Positions 6,850 to 14,766 of a DNA stretch of 27,865 bases are shown here, in pieces. This DNA is from an uncultured Oscillospiraceae bacterium (lineage in GTDB: Bacteria; Bacillota; Clostridia; Oscillospirales; Ruminococcaceae). Both the position numbers and the translations under genes were made by a program. Below the pieces are notes generated by a model. That model did no database searches. It worked only from the letters and a program-made list of their open reading frames with translations, and was not told where the DNA came from. The stretch's first letter is position 1. Each line of letters opens with the position of its first letter. Location of the stretch: positions 1-27,865 of the forward strand of contig UQBC01000033.1 of NCBI GenBank assembly GCA_900539195.1. Direction: 5' to 3'.

Positions 6850-7446
6850 ATGGCTGAATATAATTCTCAACCGCTGATAATGGCGGCGCAGGAATTTGCA
6901 AAGCTCCCCGGCATAGGACTTAAGACGGCACAGCGCCTTGCATACTATATACTCAACGCTCCCGAAGAAGACGTTGAGCAGTTTGCCGAGGGCATACTCT
7001 CGGCAAGACGCAGTATGAAGATCTGCAAGGAGTGCCAGAACATATGCAGTTCGGACAAGTGCGACATCTGTTCCAGCGACCGCAGGGATCACAGAGTGAT
7101 ATGCGTTGTCGAGAGCCCCAAGGACGTTTCCGCTATAGAACGCAGCGGCGGCTTTGACGGAGTATATCATGTCCTTCACGGTCTGCTGTCGCCGATGAAC
7201 GGAATAGGTCCGGAACAGCTCAAAATAAAAGAGCTTATGGCAAGACTGTCCGACGCCGATGAAGTGATCATGGCAACCAGTCCTACCATTGAGGGTGAAG
7301 CTACTGCGACATATCTTTCACGAATGATAAAGCAGCTCGGCGTAAAGGTAACACGGCTTGCCTACGGACTGCCAGCAGGTGCATCACTGGAATATGCCGA
7401 CGATGTAACACTTCAGAGAGCGCTTGAAAACCGCAACGAAATATAA
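6850..7446 (+). CDS. recR: Recombination mediator protein RecR
   Basis: RecFOR pathway protein that helps load RecA at gaps and at stalled forks. The 198-residue protein has the expected order: helix-hairpin-helix (KLPGIGLKTAQRLAYY, 18-33), zinc finger (C59, C62, C71, C74), Toprim domain starting at VICVVESPKD (83-92), and the C-terminal GLPAGASLEYADDVTL motif, where most relatives read VGGDLEYADE. The start lies two bases after the ebfC stop and has no good ribosome site, so translational coupling to ebfC is likely. The family length matches (about 200). Confidence 0.97.
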   Translation: MAEYNSQPLIMAAQEFAKLPGIGLKTAQRLAYYILNAPEEDVEQFAEGILSARRSMKICKECQNICSSDKCDICSSDRRDHRVICVVESPKDVSAIERSGGFDGVYHVLHGLLSPMNGIGPEQLKIKELMARLSDADEVIMATSPTIEGEATATYLSRMIKQLGVKVTRLAYGLPAGASLEYADDVTLQRALENRNEI

Positions 7447-7473
7447 TTATACCTTCGGGAAAGGAATATTACA

Positions 7474-8277
7474 ATGACACAGGAACAGCTCAACGCAATA
7501 CAGGAACAGACAAAGAAAATAACCAACCCGAAACTGCTTGAGATAATGAGAAAGCTGAAAAAGGCTTCCGAGGAAAAGACAAACACAACGCCTCAGGATC
7601 AGGAAGACTATATAAACAACCTGATGACTGCAAAGCTCATTGCTCCGGTTACAATAACCGATATGACCGGAGAAAAGGACAACCAGATAAAGGTTCAGTT
7701 CTCAAGCCTTGCCAACCCTCAGAAGGAAAGATACTTTATGGTGTTCACAGATGTTGAAACATTACACAAGAACATTCAGGACACCGATAAGATCTTCCTG
7801 CTTGCTGTAACATACAAGGATCTTGCAGTTATGCTCTCCTCCCCCAACTGTGCAATGAAAGGCTTTGTTATCAATCCTTTCACAGAGAATATAATCTGCG
7901 GACCCCAGCAGTCTGAAGTTATCGCACGATATATCAATCAAAAGAGATTCAACAACGGTGAGCTTACCGTTATAAATGAAGTGACCGGCGTACCCGAAAC
8001 CGTAACAAAGCCTATAATGACATACTTTGACGGACGCAGGGACGTAAAAAAGGCATACATTATGAATATGCGCAAGGTAAACCAGCTCAACCGTCTTATA
8101 ATAGTTGATTTCGAGGGTGAGGACGATAAGTTCAATGACTTTGCAAGCGACTTTACCGACAAGGTACTCAAAGATATAAACGACGAAAAAGCGCCGTTTA
8201 TGGTAATGAATTTCAATCAGCCTGCCGCAAAACAGGCAACAAAGGAAAAAGTACCGTTCTACGTTAAGGTCGGATGA
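7474..8277 (+). CDS. SseB-family protein
   Basis: 267-residue cytosolic protein resembling the SseB (enhanced serine sensitivity) family. The first ~55 residues form a charged helical leader with many Lys/Glu. An SseB N-terminal-like domain follows, with LMTAKLIAPV (about 50-59), RYFMVFTDVETL (about 86-97) and the family-type GFVINPFTENI (about 130-140). The C-terminal part (about 180-267) resembles SseB C-terminal domains. The biochemical role of the family is not established. The start follows GGGAAAGGAA and lies 27 bp after recR, so it is probably in the dnaX operon, which ends at the terminator after it. Family assignment is by motif memory only. Confidence 0.75.
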   Translation: MTQEQLNAIQEQTKKITNPKLLEIMRKLKKASEEKTNTTPQDQEDYINNLMTAKLIAPVTITDMTGEKDNQIKVQFSSLANPQKERYFMVFTDVETLHKNIQDTDKIFLLAVTYKDLAVMLSSPNCAMKGFVINPFTENIICGPQQSEVIARYINQKRFNNGELTVINEVTGVPETVTKPIMTYFDGRRDVKKAYIMNMRKVNQLNRLIIVDFEGEDDKFNDFASDFTDKVLKDINDEKAPFMVMNFNQPAAKQATKEKVPFYVKVG

Positions 8278-8326
8278 TTATTACAAACGGCTTAACGGTT
8301 AATCTGTTACACAGAAAAATCAACAC

Positions 8327-8358
8327 AAAAAAAAGAGGCGTATGCCTCTTTTTTGTTT
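8327..8358. terminator. Terminator ending the dnaX-ebfC-recR-sseB operon
   Basis: An 11-bp stem, AAAAAAGAGGC / GCCTCTTTTTT, with a GTAT loop (8340-8343). A and T tracts on the two sides could let it work in both directions. Confidence 0.9.
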
Positions 8359-8394
8359 ATTCTGCGGAAATTTTCATTTATTGTTTGCATTTAC

Positions 8395-8423
8395 TTGACG
8401 AAAATGCGGTTATGATATATCAT
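8395..8423 (+). promoter_or_regulatory. Probable promoter of rpe
   Basis: TTGACG (8395-8400) and TATCAT (8418-8423) with a 17-bp spacer. Other TATA-like hexamers follow closely (8424-8436), so the exact -10 is uncertain. Confidence 0.6.
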
Positions 8424-8461
8424 TATACTGTATAATTAGGTTTAAACGGACAGGAGAAAGC

Positions 8462-9109
8462 ATGAAAACTATTATTTCGGCATCAATGCTAGCGAGTGAT
8501 CTTGCAAATATAGAAAAAGAAATCCACCGCACCGAAAACGCTCAGGTCGAATGGCTTCATATCGACGTTATGGACGGCGTTTTTGTTGATAATATAACCT
8601 ACGGAAATAACGTTGTAGCCGCTATGCGCAAGGTAAGCGACATATATTTTGATACGCACCTGATGGTAACGGACCCTACAAAGCTTATTCCGCTGTTTGC
8701 AAAAGCAGGCAGTAATATGCTCACTATCCACCTCGAAAGCAACGGCGACGCAAAAGCAAACCTTGCCGCTATAAGAGAAAACGGTATGCAGGCAGGACTT
8801 GCGATAAAGCCCGCTACCGACTGGAAAGAAGTCATACCTTATCTGCCATTATGCGATATGGTGCTTGTAATGACAGTTGAACCCGGCTACGGCGGTCAGG
8901 GATTTATCCCCGAATGCGCCGACAAGGCAGGCAAGCTTCGCAAGTACTGCAACGAAAACGGATTTGCTGAAATGAATATCCAGGTTGACGGCGGAATAAA
9001 TGCCGCTACAGCCGATACCGTCAAAAAAGCCGGTGCGAATGTGCTCGTCGCAGGAACATATCTTTTCAAGGCAGAGGATATGAAAGCGGCGACAGACGCT
9101 ATACGCTAA
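8462..9109 (+). CDS. rpe: Ribulose-phosphate 3-epimerase
   Basis: TIM-barrel metalloenzyme interconverting ribulose 5-phosphate and xylulose 5-phosphate in the pentose phosphate pathway; cytosolic. The metal ligands fit the family: H33 and D35 in LHIDVMDG, H66 in THLMV, and D176 in VDGGI. The phosphate/lid segment VMTVEPGYGGQGF (136-148) is present. The length is 215 residues, as expected. CAGGAG (8451-8456) supports the ATG. It is transcribed from its own promoter. Its stop codon overlaps that of the convergent MecA-like gene, so no terminator fits between them. Allulose-6-phosphate epimerase is a close relative that cannot be fully excluded. Confidence 0.93.
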   Translation: MKTIISASMLASDLANIEKEIHRTENAQVEWLHIDVMDGVFVDNITYGNNVVAAMRKVSDIYFDTHLMVTDPTKLIPLFAKAGSNMLTIHLESNGDAKANLAAIRENGMQAGLAIKPATDWKEVIPYLPLCDMVLVMTVEPGYGGQGFIPECADKAGKLRKYCNENGFAEMNIQVDGGINAATADTVKKAGANVLVAGTYLFKAEDMKAATDAIR

Positions 9110-9657
9110 AAACAGGACGGAAGGATATCAAGCGCCTTATCCGTAAGCAGAGCGTAATATTCTTCGGTATCGCCGACAGGCAGGTCGCCTGTATATGTCT
9201 CAACGGAATATTCCGCAGATATGCGGCGCACCGCTTTTATATCCGAATGCGGATATACGATAAGACGGTAGCTGTTATCCGCACGGCAATGATAAAGCAG
9301 AGCCTTCCGTGACGCTTTGCGCAGTACCCTGCACAAAGCCGCAAGGTCGCCTATTGCCCCTGTGCATACAACGGCGAACCCCCGTGATGATACGGCAGTA
9401 TTATTCTGCACACCTTTAAGGCAGGAGATATAGATTATACAGCCTCCGTTACTTTTCGGAAACGCCTCCACAAGCAGACGTTCCCCGCTCAGTCCGAGGT
9501 CGTGGTCTTCGCTGAGCCCCGATATCAGTCTTGAAATCGCAAGCTCGGCGGCACGGGAATGTCCCGATATATCCTCGCTCCTTACATGATATCCGCTCAT
9601 ATCCGACGGTTCAAGCGTTATTTTCACGGTATTTCCGGCAAGATCGTCAATTTGCAT
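9106..9657 (-). CDS. MecA-like adaptor protein (ClpC partner family)
   Basis: 183-residue protein resembling MecA, the adaptor that brings substrates such as ComK to the ClpCP protease in Firmicutes. The N-terminal part (MQIDDLAGNTVKITLEPSDM) matches the family's opening, which begins with a short strand, N-x-V-K and then a D-L/I segment. The region LGLSGERLLVEAFPKSNGGCIIYI (about 65-88) is the equivalent of the substrate-binding domain end. The C-terminal half (about 95-180) would be the ClpC-binding domain. The usual acidic linker is short. The start at 9657 has GGAGG (9664-9668 on the complement) six bases upstream; a longer frame to 9732 would cross the divergent gene's leader. It is divergent from the rnfD-like gene by 61 bp. 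Its substrates are unknown. Confidence 0.75.
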   Translation of the reverse strand: MQIDDLAGNTVKITLEPSDMSGYHVRSEDISGHSRAAELAISRLISGLSEDHDLGLSGERLLVEAFPKSNGGCIIYISCLKGVQNNTAVSSRGFAVVCTGAIGDLAALCRVLRKASRKALLYHCRADNSYRLIVYPHSDIKAVRRISAEYSVETYTGDLPVGDTEEYYALLTDKALDILPSCF

Positions 9658-9718
9658 ATGATACCTCCGATAAACATATTTACAGACAGTTTCCGGTCTG
9701 AAAGGATAAAATAAAGTA

Positions 9719-11059
9719 ATGAACACACCCACAAATGAAGCTTTACTGAAAAAGATAGATGAAGCGCCCTTGCTGATGTCAAAGGAAGCGGCGCGAAAAA
9801 AGCTGCGTAAGCCGCGCAGTATATACGGCGACCAGATACTCTTTATGCTGGCTATAACGGTAATCGCAACCTGCTTTTACGGCTGGCGTGTCGTTGTTGT
9901 ATGCGCCTGCTCGGTGTTTACCTGCATACTTACCGATATGGCGGGCTGTTTTCTGTCAAAGAAAGAATACGGCGTAAAGGACTTATCAACTATCGCTTAC
10001 GGTATGGCGCTGGCGCTTATGTTGCCTGCAAGTGTAGAATATTATATAGTGATAATCGGCGCTGTGCTTGCAATTACCGTTAAACATATATTCGGCGGCA
10101 AGGACAACTATATATTCAACCCTGCGGCAGTCGCAATTGCGTTTCTTATAATCTGCTATCCGACACAGGTGCTGATGTACCCCCAACTCGGCACTCAACC
10201 TGAAATTTTCGGTGACGCCGGAGTGCTTGTAAGCGGCATCGAGAGCAATTTTATAAAAAACGGCGCTATGCCGTCGCTGACGGAGCTTGAGATACTCATG
10301 GGCAGATTTGCAGGTCCAATGGGAACAACGCATATACTTGTGCTGATAGTCAGCGGTATCTGCCTTATTTGCAGAAGAAGCGTTTCACTGTCGGCTACGG
10401 TAGGCGGTATTGCTGTTATGGGCCTGCTGTCATATCTTACAAGCAGTGTACAGCCTGCTACAGACGCAGTCGTATTCCGTTTTATAAGCGGATTTGTACT
10501 GTTCGGATTTATCTTTCTTGCCAGCGATCCGCAGACGCTCCCTCTTACAAACGGAGGCAGGATGCTGTACGGTATTGCGCTCGGCGTAATAACGGTAATA
10601 TTCCGCAACACCGCCAATATTGAAGGTATATTTGTTTTCTCTCTTCTGATAGTAAATGCACTGTCGCTGTATCTTGACAAGCTGGCATTCGTTATCGCCG
10701 TTGAAACAAAACAGATCGTGCGGTATCTGAAACATAACCTCGGTTCATTTGAACGTATGACCAAGGACGTAAAACAGGGTAAGACACCCTCGCTTTCGGA
10801 TACTCAGGAAATTATGATAGAGCCCGTTAATTATAATATGCCTCCTATTGACAATAAGGTGACAAAGGTAAAACGTCACAAAAAGTCGGTATTCGAGAAT
10901 ATATCGGATAAAATATCGGATGCGGCAAAGAAGAAAAATACCGCAAAGGAAAGCAACGTTATCGGGGACAATACCGACAACGCAGTCAGCAAAACGGAAA
11001 AGGAGGCGCAAAATGGCTCAGGCAAAACAACTGAAACCGGAAAAAACACGGAAAAGTGA
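9719..11059 (+). CDS. RnfD-like membrane protein (NqrB/RnfD family) lacking the flavinylation Thr
   Basis: Integral membrane protein of 446 residues with about eight to nine hydrophobic segments between 40 and 330. Family marks: FGGKDNYIFNPAAVAIAF (125-142), a GPMGTTH loop (199-205) in the place of the family GSxGExS, and FLASDPQTLPLT (266-277). In functional RnfD the motif S/T-G-A-T-P carries a covalent FMN on Thr. Here the equivalent reads N-G-A-M-P (181-185), so the attachment residue is Met184. A Lys-rich hydrophilic tail of about 105 residues (340-446) is longer than usual. It overlaps the next gene by 47 bp. RnfC, RnfG and RnfB genes are absent. AAAGGA (9701-9706) supports the start; a weak promoter (TTGCAT 9652, CATATT 9675) is possible. 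Function unknown; redox activity is doubtful. Confidence 0.85.
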   Translation: MNTPTNEALLKKIDEAPLLMSKEAARKKLRKPRSIYGDQILFMLAITVIATCFYGWRVVVVCACSVFTCILTDMAGCFLSKKEYGVKDLSTIAYGMALALMLPASVEYYIVIIGAVLAITVKHIFGGKDNYIFNPAAVAIAFLIICYPTQVLMYPQLGTQPEIFGDAGVLVSGIESNFIKNGAMPSLTELEILMGRFAGPMGTTHILVLIVSGICLICRRSVSLSATVGGIAVMGLLSYLTSSVQPATDAVVFRFISGFVLFGFIFLASDPQTLPLTNGGRMLYGIALGVITVIFRNTANIEGIFVFSLLIVNALSLYLDKLAFVIAVETKQIVRYLKHNLGSFERMTKDVKQGKTPSLSDTQEIMIEPVNYNMPPIDNKVTKVKRHKKSVFENISDKISDAAKKKNTAKESNVIGDNTDNAVSKTEKEAQNGSGKTTETGKNTEK

Positions 11060-11786
11060 CTTTAAATTCACCCGTGACCTTATAGACGGACTTGCAAAGC
11101 AGAATGTCGTGCTTATGACCGGCATTGTAAACGCGCCTGTAATAATCGCCGCAACGACCTTCAAGAAGGGCGTGGTAATCGCTCTTGCTTTTGCGATAAT
11201 ATCGTTCCTGACAATCGTTACCTGTTCGTTTGTTCCGAAAAAGATAGTTTACACTCTCAGAGTAATTATATATGCGCTGGTAGGCTCGGTCTATTATATC
11301 CCGACCGTACTTCTTTTAGAGCAGATTTTTCCGCTTACGGTCGAGCTTATCGGTATCTATATGCCGCTTATAATCACAAACGCTCTTATCTTCTCGAAAA
11401 CGGAAAGCCGTTTCTATCTTGAGGACAAGCTGAAAATGATAATCGACGTGATCTTCTTTGTGGCAGGATTCGGCATAGTATGCGTGCTGACGGGAGGCTT
11501 CAGGGAACTGATATGCTTCGGTACGTTTGCCGGAATAAATCTGTTTGATTTCAAGATTGCGGCTTTTGAATCGCCTTTCGGCGGATTTATACTTGTCGGA
11601 ATTATGGCAGGAATGTTCAGGGCGCTGTACAACTATCTGCGTAACCGCAGAATAAGACAGAACAGAGAGGAACAGAACAAGGCGGCGGCAGAACAGATAT
11701 TCCGCTCAAGCACGGAAACCGATGGCGCTACCAATGCTATGATTGCCGACAAGAGCAACGAAGCAAAGGAGCAGAGCAATGGATAA
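11013..11786 (+). CDS. RnfE-like membrane protein (NqrD/RnfE family) lacking Fe-S cysteines
   Basis: Membrane protein of 257 residues with about six hydrophobic segments between 32 and 205 and a charged C-terminal tail of about 50 residues. It aligns with RnfE/NqrD: LMTGIVNAPVIIAAT (34-48) where the family has L-L-G-L-C-P-L-L-A, and YMPLIITNALIFSKTE (116-131) where the family has PLI-x-TNC. These two Cys normally bind the intramembrane 2Fe-2S cluster shared with RnfA. Here both are Ala (41 and 124). Remaining cysteines (71, 157, 168) are elsewhere. The start at 11013 has a perfect AGGAGG (11001-11006) and lies inside the end of the rnfD-like gene. It overlaps the next gene by 8 bp, so the three are translated together. 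Confidence 0.87.
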   Translation: MAQAKQLKPEKTRKSDFKFTRDLIDGLAKQNVVLMTGIVNAPVIIAATTFKKGVVIALAFAIISFLTIVTCSFVPKKIVYTLRVIIYALVGSVYYIPTVLLLEQIFPLTVELIGIYMPLIITNALIFSKTESRFYLEDKLKMIIDVIFFVAGFGIVCVLTGGFRELICFGTFAGINLFDFKIAAFESPFGGFILVGIMAGMFRALYNYLRNRRIRQNREEQNKAAAEQIFRSSTETDGATNAMIADKSNEAKEQSNG

Positions 11787-12375
11787 ATTGGCACTGTTTA
11801 TCAATACCGCCATGCTTGCGATGTTTGTAGAAAATGCGATATTCTCCCGTGCGCTCGGCACAAGCGTGGCGTTCTATGCGTCAAGAAAAAAAGAAAGCAT
11901 ATTCGGACTCGGGCTTGGCATAACATACGTTATCGTGGTTTCAAGCTGTATAACGTTCTTTGTTGACGGGTGGCTGGCTGACTGGCAGTATTTCTATGTA
12001 GTCATGCCGCTTATATACACACTGATAGTGAGCATAGTATATACAGGCAGTCTGCTTCTTCTGTGGAGATTTTTCCCGAAAATATTCAGAAATATAAAGA
12101 AATACGTACATCTGTCGGTGTTCAATGCGGCAGTGCTCGGTGCGCTGTTCCTGAACACGACATATCACGCTGATTTCTTTTCGTATATGGGATTCGGAGT
12201 AGGTATTGCGGCAGGATTTTTCATTGCGGTATTCTTCCTTCATATCGCAAACGAAAGACTCAACTCTCCGCTTATCCCCGAAGCCTTCAGAGGAATGCCG
12301 ATAATGATGGTATTTGTCGGCATTATGTCACTTGCATTCTATGCGCTGACAGGATATAACACAGGCGCTATCTGA
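11779..12375 (+). CDS. RnfA-like membrane protein (NqrE/RnfA family) lacking Fe-S cysteines
   Basis: Membrane protein of 198 residues with about six hydrophobic segments; the length fits RnfA/NqrE. The opening FVENAIFSRALGTSVAFYASRKK (16-38) matches the family's F-x-EN...LG-x-C-x-F-x-x-S-KK, with Ser29 where the Fe-S Cys should be. HLSVFNAAVLGALFL (111-125) corresponds to PLIT-x-NCA-x-x-GA, with Ala117 in the Cys position. The end, IPEAFRGMPIMMVFVGIMSLAFYAL, is a good match to the family's conserved C-terminus. The only Cys is C57. AAGGAG (11766-11771) precedes the ATG. It is the third gene of the D-E-A trio. Confidence 0.87.
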   Translation: MDKLALFINTAMLAMFVENAIFSRALGTSVAFYASRKKESIFGLGLGITYVIVVSSCITFFVDGWLADWQYFYVVMPLIYTLIVSIVYTGSLLLLWRFFPKIFRNIKKYVHLSVFNAAVLGALFLNTTYHADFFSYMGFGVGIAAGFFIAVFFLHIANERLNSPLIPEAFRGMPIMMVFVGIMSLAFYALTGYNTGAI

Positions 12376-12400
12376 TAATTTCTAAAATGGAGATACTGAT

Positions 12401-13681
12401 ATGAGCAGAAAAAAAGGATTCAAGGTAAAACGTTCAAGAAGAAATCTGTATAAAAAACGTAAAAGCACCGGCAGGAAGATATTTGACGGGGTTCTTTTCA
12501 TTGTGATACTGGGCGCACTTGTCTTTGTGGGATACTCGGTCGCTTCTCCGCTGATAAAGTTTTTCGGCGGAAACGGTGGCAATTCCTCTGTGAGCGAGCC
12601 TGCGTGGACACCGCCCGAATCGCTCCCCGAAACATCGGACAGCAATTCGCAGGCAAACACTTCGGATAACACGTCTGACAACTCAGGCGGCAGTGATACA
12701 ACAAAGGATAACACCTCCTCAGCGCCAAGCGAGGTAACATCTGCTTTTGCGACGGTTGCTCCCGACTCCGCACTGAAAAGCGATGCCGCACTGAATAAGT
12801 TCCTTGCCTCGGCAAAGGACGGCGGTTATAACACAGTCGTATTTACGCTTAAAAACACTACAGGCGAGCTATTATACAAATCATCGCTTAAAGCTGTAAA
12901 GGATAACACAGACGTAAATAAGGGCAGTCTGACAGCGGCTCAGATAGTAAAGGCGTGCAAGGCGGCAGATATTACCCCCGTGGCAGCAATAACCACACTG
13001 TACGACAGAAAAACGCCTTACCTTTTCGACAACGCAGGATATATAATAACAGACGGAAACTGGAGCTGGCTGGACGCAGCGGCTGACAACGGCGGTAAAC
13101 CGTGGACAACGCCGTATTCGACAAATGCGGTAAACTATTATGCGGATATCTGCGGCGAGCTTGCAAAGGCTGGCTTTGCCGATATCGAGCTTGAAAACAC
13201 TGTCTTCCCAAACTTCCAGTCGTATGACTATTCACTGTTGTCAAAGGATCTGCAAAACGCAAACAGATGTGAAAAGCTTGCGGCCCTTGCAGAAGCCTGC
13301 GCAAAGAAAGCAAAGGACGCAAAGGCTACCGCAACAGTCGAGATAAAAGCGGACGCACTGCTTACAATGTCGGCAACGGCATATGACGGTACTGCTGAAA
13401 TATGGTCGGCTAAAGACAAGATGACAAACGCAGGAGTGCTTGTAACCATGGATATGTCGCTCCTTGGCACAAAGCTTCAGACCTCGGCAGACAAGACAGT
13501 AACAGTTGAAAAAGATAAGGTCAAGGCGGTAAATCAGATATTCACGCTTGTAAAGAAGGCTGTCGGCGATAAGGAAATATCGGTCGGAATAACAGGCAGT
13601 GCAAATTTATCGGCTGACGAAATCAAAAATTGTAAAACGGCGCTCGAAAAGCTCGGATTTACCGATATAAGATTTGAATAA
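12401..13681 (+). CDS. Membrane-anchored putative glycosidase-like protein (DUF4015-type barrel)
   Basis: 426 residues: a strongly basic N-terminus (1-26), one hydrophobic anchor (about 29-50), a Ser/Thr/Asn-rich linker (about 57-115), then an extracellular domain of about 300 residues. That domain opens with ALNKFLASAKDGGYNTVVFTLKN and continues with strands such as DITPVAAITTLYD, AGFADIELENTVF and VLVTMDMSLL. This resembles the putative glycosyl hydrolase barrel DUF4015, where the start of each strand alternates with helices. No catalytic residues can be assigned. The N-in topology is inferred from the basic segment. TGGAGAT (12388-12394) supports the start. It lies 25 bp after the rnfA-like gene without a terminator, so it is probably in the same operon. 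A role in cell envelope processing is possible but unproven. Confidence 0.6.
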   Translation: MSRKKGFKVKRSRRNLYKKRKSTGRKIFDGVLFIVILGALVFVGYSVASPLIKFFGGNGGNSSVSEPAWTPPESLPETSDSNSQANTSDNTSDNSGGSDTTKDNTSSAPSEVTSAFATVAPDSALKSDAALNKFLASAKDGGYNTVVFTLKNTTGELLYKSSLKAVKDNTDVNKGSLTAAQIVKACKAADITPVAAITTLYDRKTPYLFDNAGYIITDGNWSWLDAAADNGGKPWTTPYSTNAVNYYADICGELAKAGFADIELENTVFPNFQSYDYSLLSKDLQNANRCEKLAALAEACAKKAKDAKATATVEIKADALLTMSATAYDGTAEIWSAKDKMTNAGVLVTMDMSLLGTKLQTSADKTVTVEKDKVKAVNQIFTLVKKAVGDKEISVGITGSANLSADEIKNCKTALEKLGFTDIRFE

Positions 13682-13695
13682 ATACACAAAAGTGC

Positions 13696-13724
13696 TTGCA
13701 TTTGCGGCGTTTTTAAGGTATAAT
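13696..13724 (+). promoter_or_regulatory. Promoter of yajC
   Basis: TTGCAT (13696-13701) and TATAAT (13719-13724), 17-bp spacer, about 50 bp before the yajC start. Confidence 0.8.
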
Positions 13725-13774
13725 TAGAGAATAATGAAAGAGCGAATATCGCACGGAAAAGAAAGGAATACAAA

Positions 13775-14134
13775 ATGACAGAATTACTGACATTATTGAC
13801 AAGCAACGGACAGACAGCCACAGCTACACCACAGGGCGGAAACGATATAGTGAGCATACTTACAATGCTTATCCCCCTCGCACTTATGGTAGTTATATTC
13901 TACTTCCTTATCATAAGACCCGAAAAGAAGCGCAGCAAGAAGATGCAGGAAATGCTCAACAACCTTGAGGTTGCCGATGAAGTAGTAACAACAGGCGGTA
14001 TTGTAGGCAGAGTATTAAGAGTTACAGATGATACTGTACTTATCGAAACAGGCTCTGACAGAACAAAGATCCGTGTATTAAAGAGCAGTATTGCTGAGAA
14101 CAGAACTGTTCACGATGATACGGAATCAAAGTAA
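13775..14134 (+). CDS. yajC: Preprotein translocase subunit YajC
   Basis: Small single-pass inner-membrane protein associated with the SecDF-YajC complex that assists Sec export. The 119-residue product has a short N-terminal outside segment, one transmembrane helix (about 26-47), the hallmark FYFLIIRPEKKRSKKMQEM just after it, and a C-terminal SH3-like region (DEVVTTGGIVGRVLRVTDDTVLIET). GAAAGGA precedes the ATG. secD and secF are not adjacent in the window. It is monocistronic, with its own promoter and terminator, although read-through from the preceding gene is possible since no terminator separates them. Confidence 0.95.
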   Translation: MTELLTLLTSNGQTATATPQGGNDIVSILTMLIPLALMVVIFYFLIIRPEKKRSKKMQEMLNNLEVADEVVTTGGIVGRVLRVTDDTVLIETGSDRTKIRVLKSSIAENRTVHDDTESK

Positions 14135-14158
14135 GAAATTCTTAGATTATAACAAACT

Positions 14159-14189
14159 ACACCCCACAGCATAAGCTGTGGGGTGTTTT
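14159..14189. terminator. Terminator after yajC
   Basis: A perfect 12-bp stem, ACACCCCACAGC (14159-14170) / GCTGTGGGGTGT (14175-14186), with an ATAA loop and a short T tail. It may also stop the convergent minus-strand transcript. Confidence 0.9.
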
Positions 14190-14262
14190 GCTGTATATTG
14201 CTTTTTATTCAGACAGCGCAAAACGACGTATCAGAACTTACGGAACCGCCGTTAGAACTGTC

Positions 14263-14754
14263 TTAGTGTTTATTATCGTCAGTGGACCGCTCGGTTTTTG
14301 TTACCGTGCTGTAAAGATAAATGTCACGGGAATCATCCAGCTTGAAGCTGTCGGGTACAACATAATCAGCCGCTCCGGATTGGTATCTGACGCTCGTCAG
14401 CTTTGACTTCATAATGCCCGAGCCGATGAAGCCGATGATAATTCCGACAACTACGCTGATGCAGACCGCAATAATAATATCACGGGTCGCTACGGGAGCT
14501 TTGTCGCTGTCATCGTCCTCTGTATCGCCGGTTTCGTTTATTGCGGCGGTGTCGTAGTTATCGCTGAGCGTCACTGTCGCAGAGTCGTCGCTTATTATAT
14601 CAAGAGCAGTATCGGCTTGTGCTTCCTGTGCTGTCAGAAGTACCGGTGCGTCATTTCCGGCAGTGTTAAAGTCGCTGTCAGCAAAGGCAGGAACCGATGC
14701 TCCGACTGCTATTATTGCCGCCGCAAGTATGGCTGTAATTCTTTTCTTCATCAT
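14263..14754 (-). CDS. Secreted/membrane hypothetical protein with signal peptide and one TM helix
   Basis: 163 residues with no recognised family. A classical signal peptide (MMKKRITAILAAAIIAVGAS, then VPAFA) suggests cleavage after residue 25. An acidic, Asp/Thr-rich extracellular segment (26-88) follows, then one hydrophobic helix (about 92-114) and a cytosolic tail of about 50 residues, so it would be a type I membrane protein. GGGGGC lies just upstream; either the first or the second Met could be used. It starts 12 bp after the zinc-ribbon gene, so the two form an operon and may act together at the membrane. Function not assigned. Confidence 0.75.
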   Translation of the reverse strand: MMKKRITAILAAAIIAVGASVPAFADSDFNTAGNDAPVLLTAQEAQADTALDIISDDSATVTLSDNYDTAAINETGDTEDDDSDKAPVATRDIIIAVCISVVVGIIIGFIGSGIMKSKLTSVRYQSGAADYVVPDSFKLDDSRDIYLYSTVTKTERSTDDNKH

Positions 14755-14766
14755 ATATAAGCCCCC

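Noticed and set aside
9658..9732. 25-residue N-terminal extension of the MecA-like protein
   Set aside because: It overlaps the start of the divergent rnfD-like gene; the internal Met has GGAGG and matches MecA N-termini.
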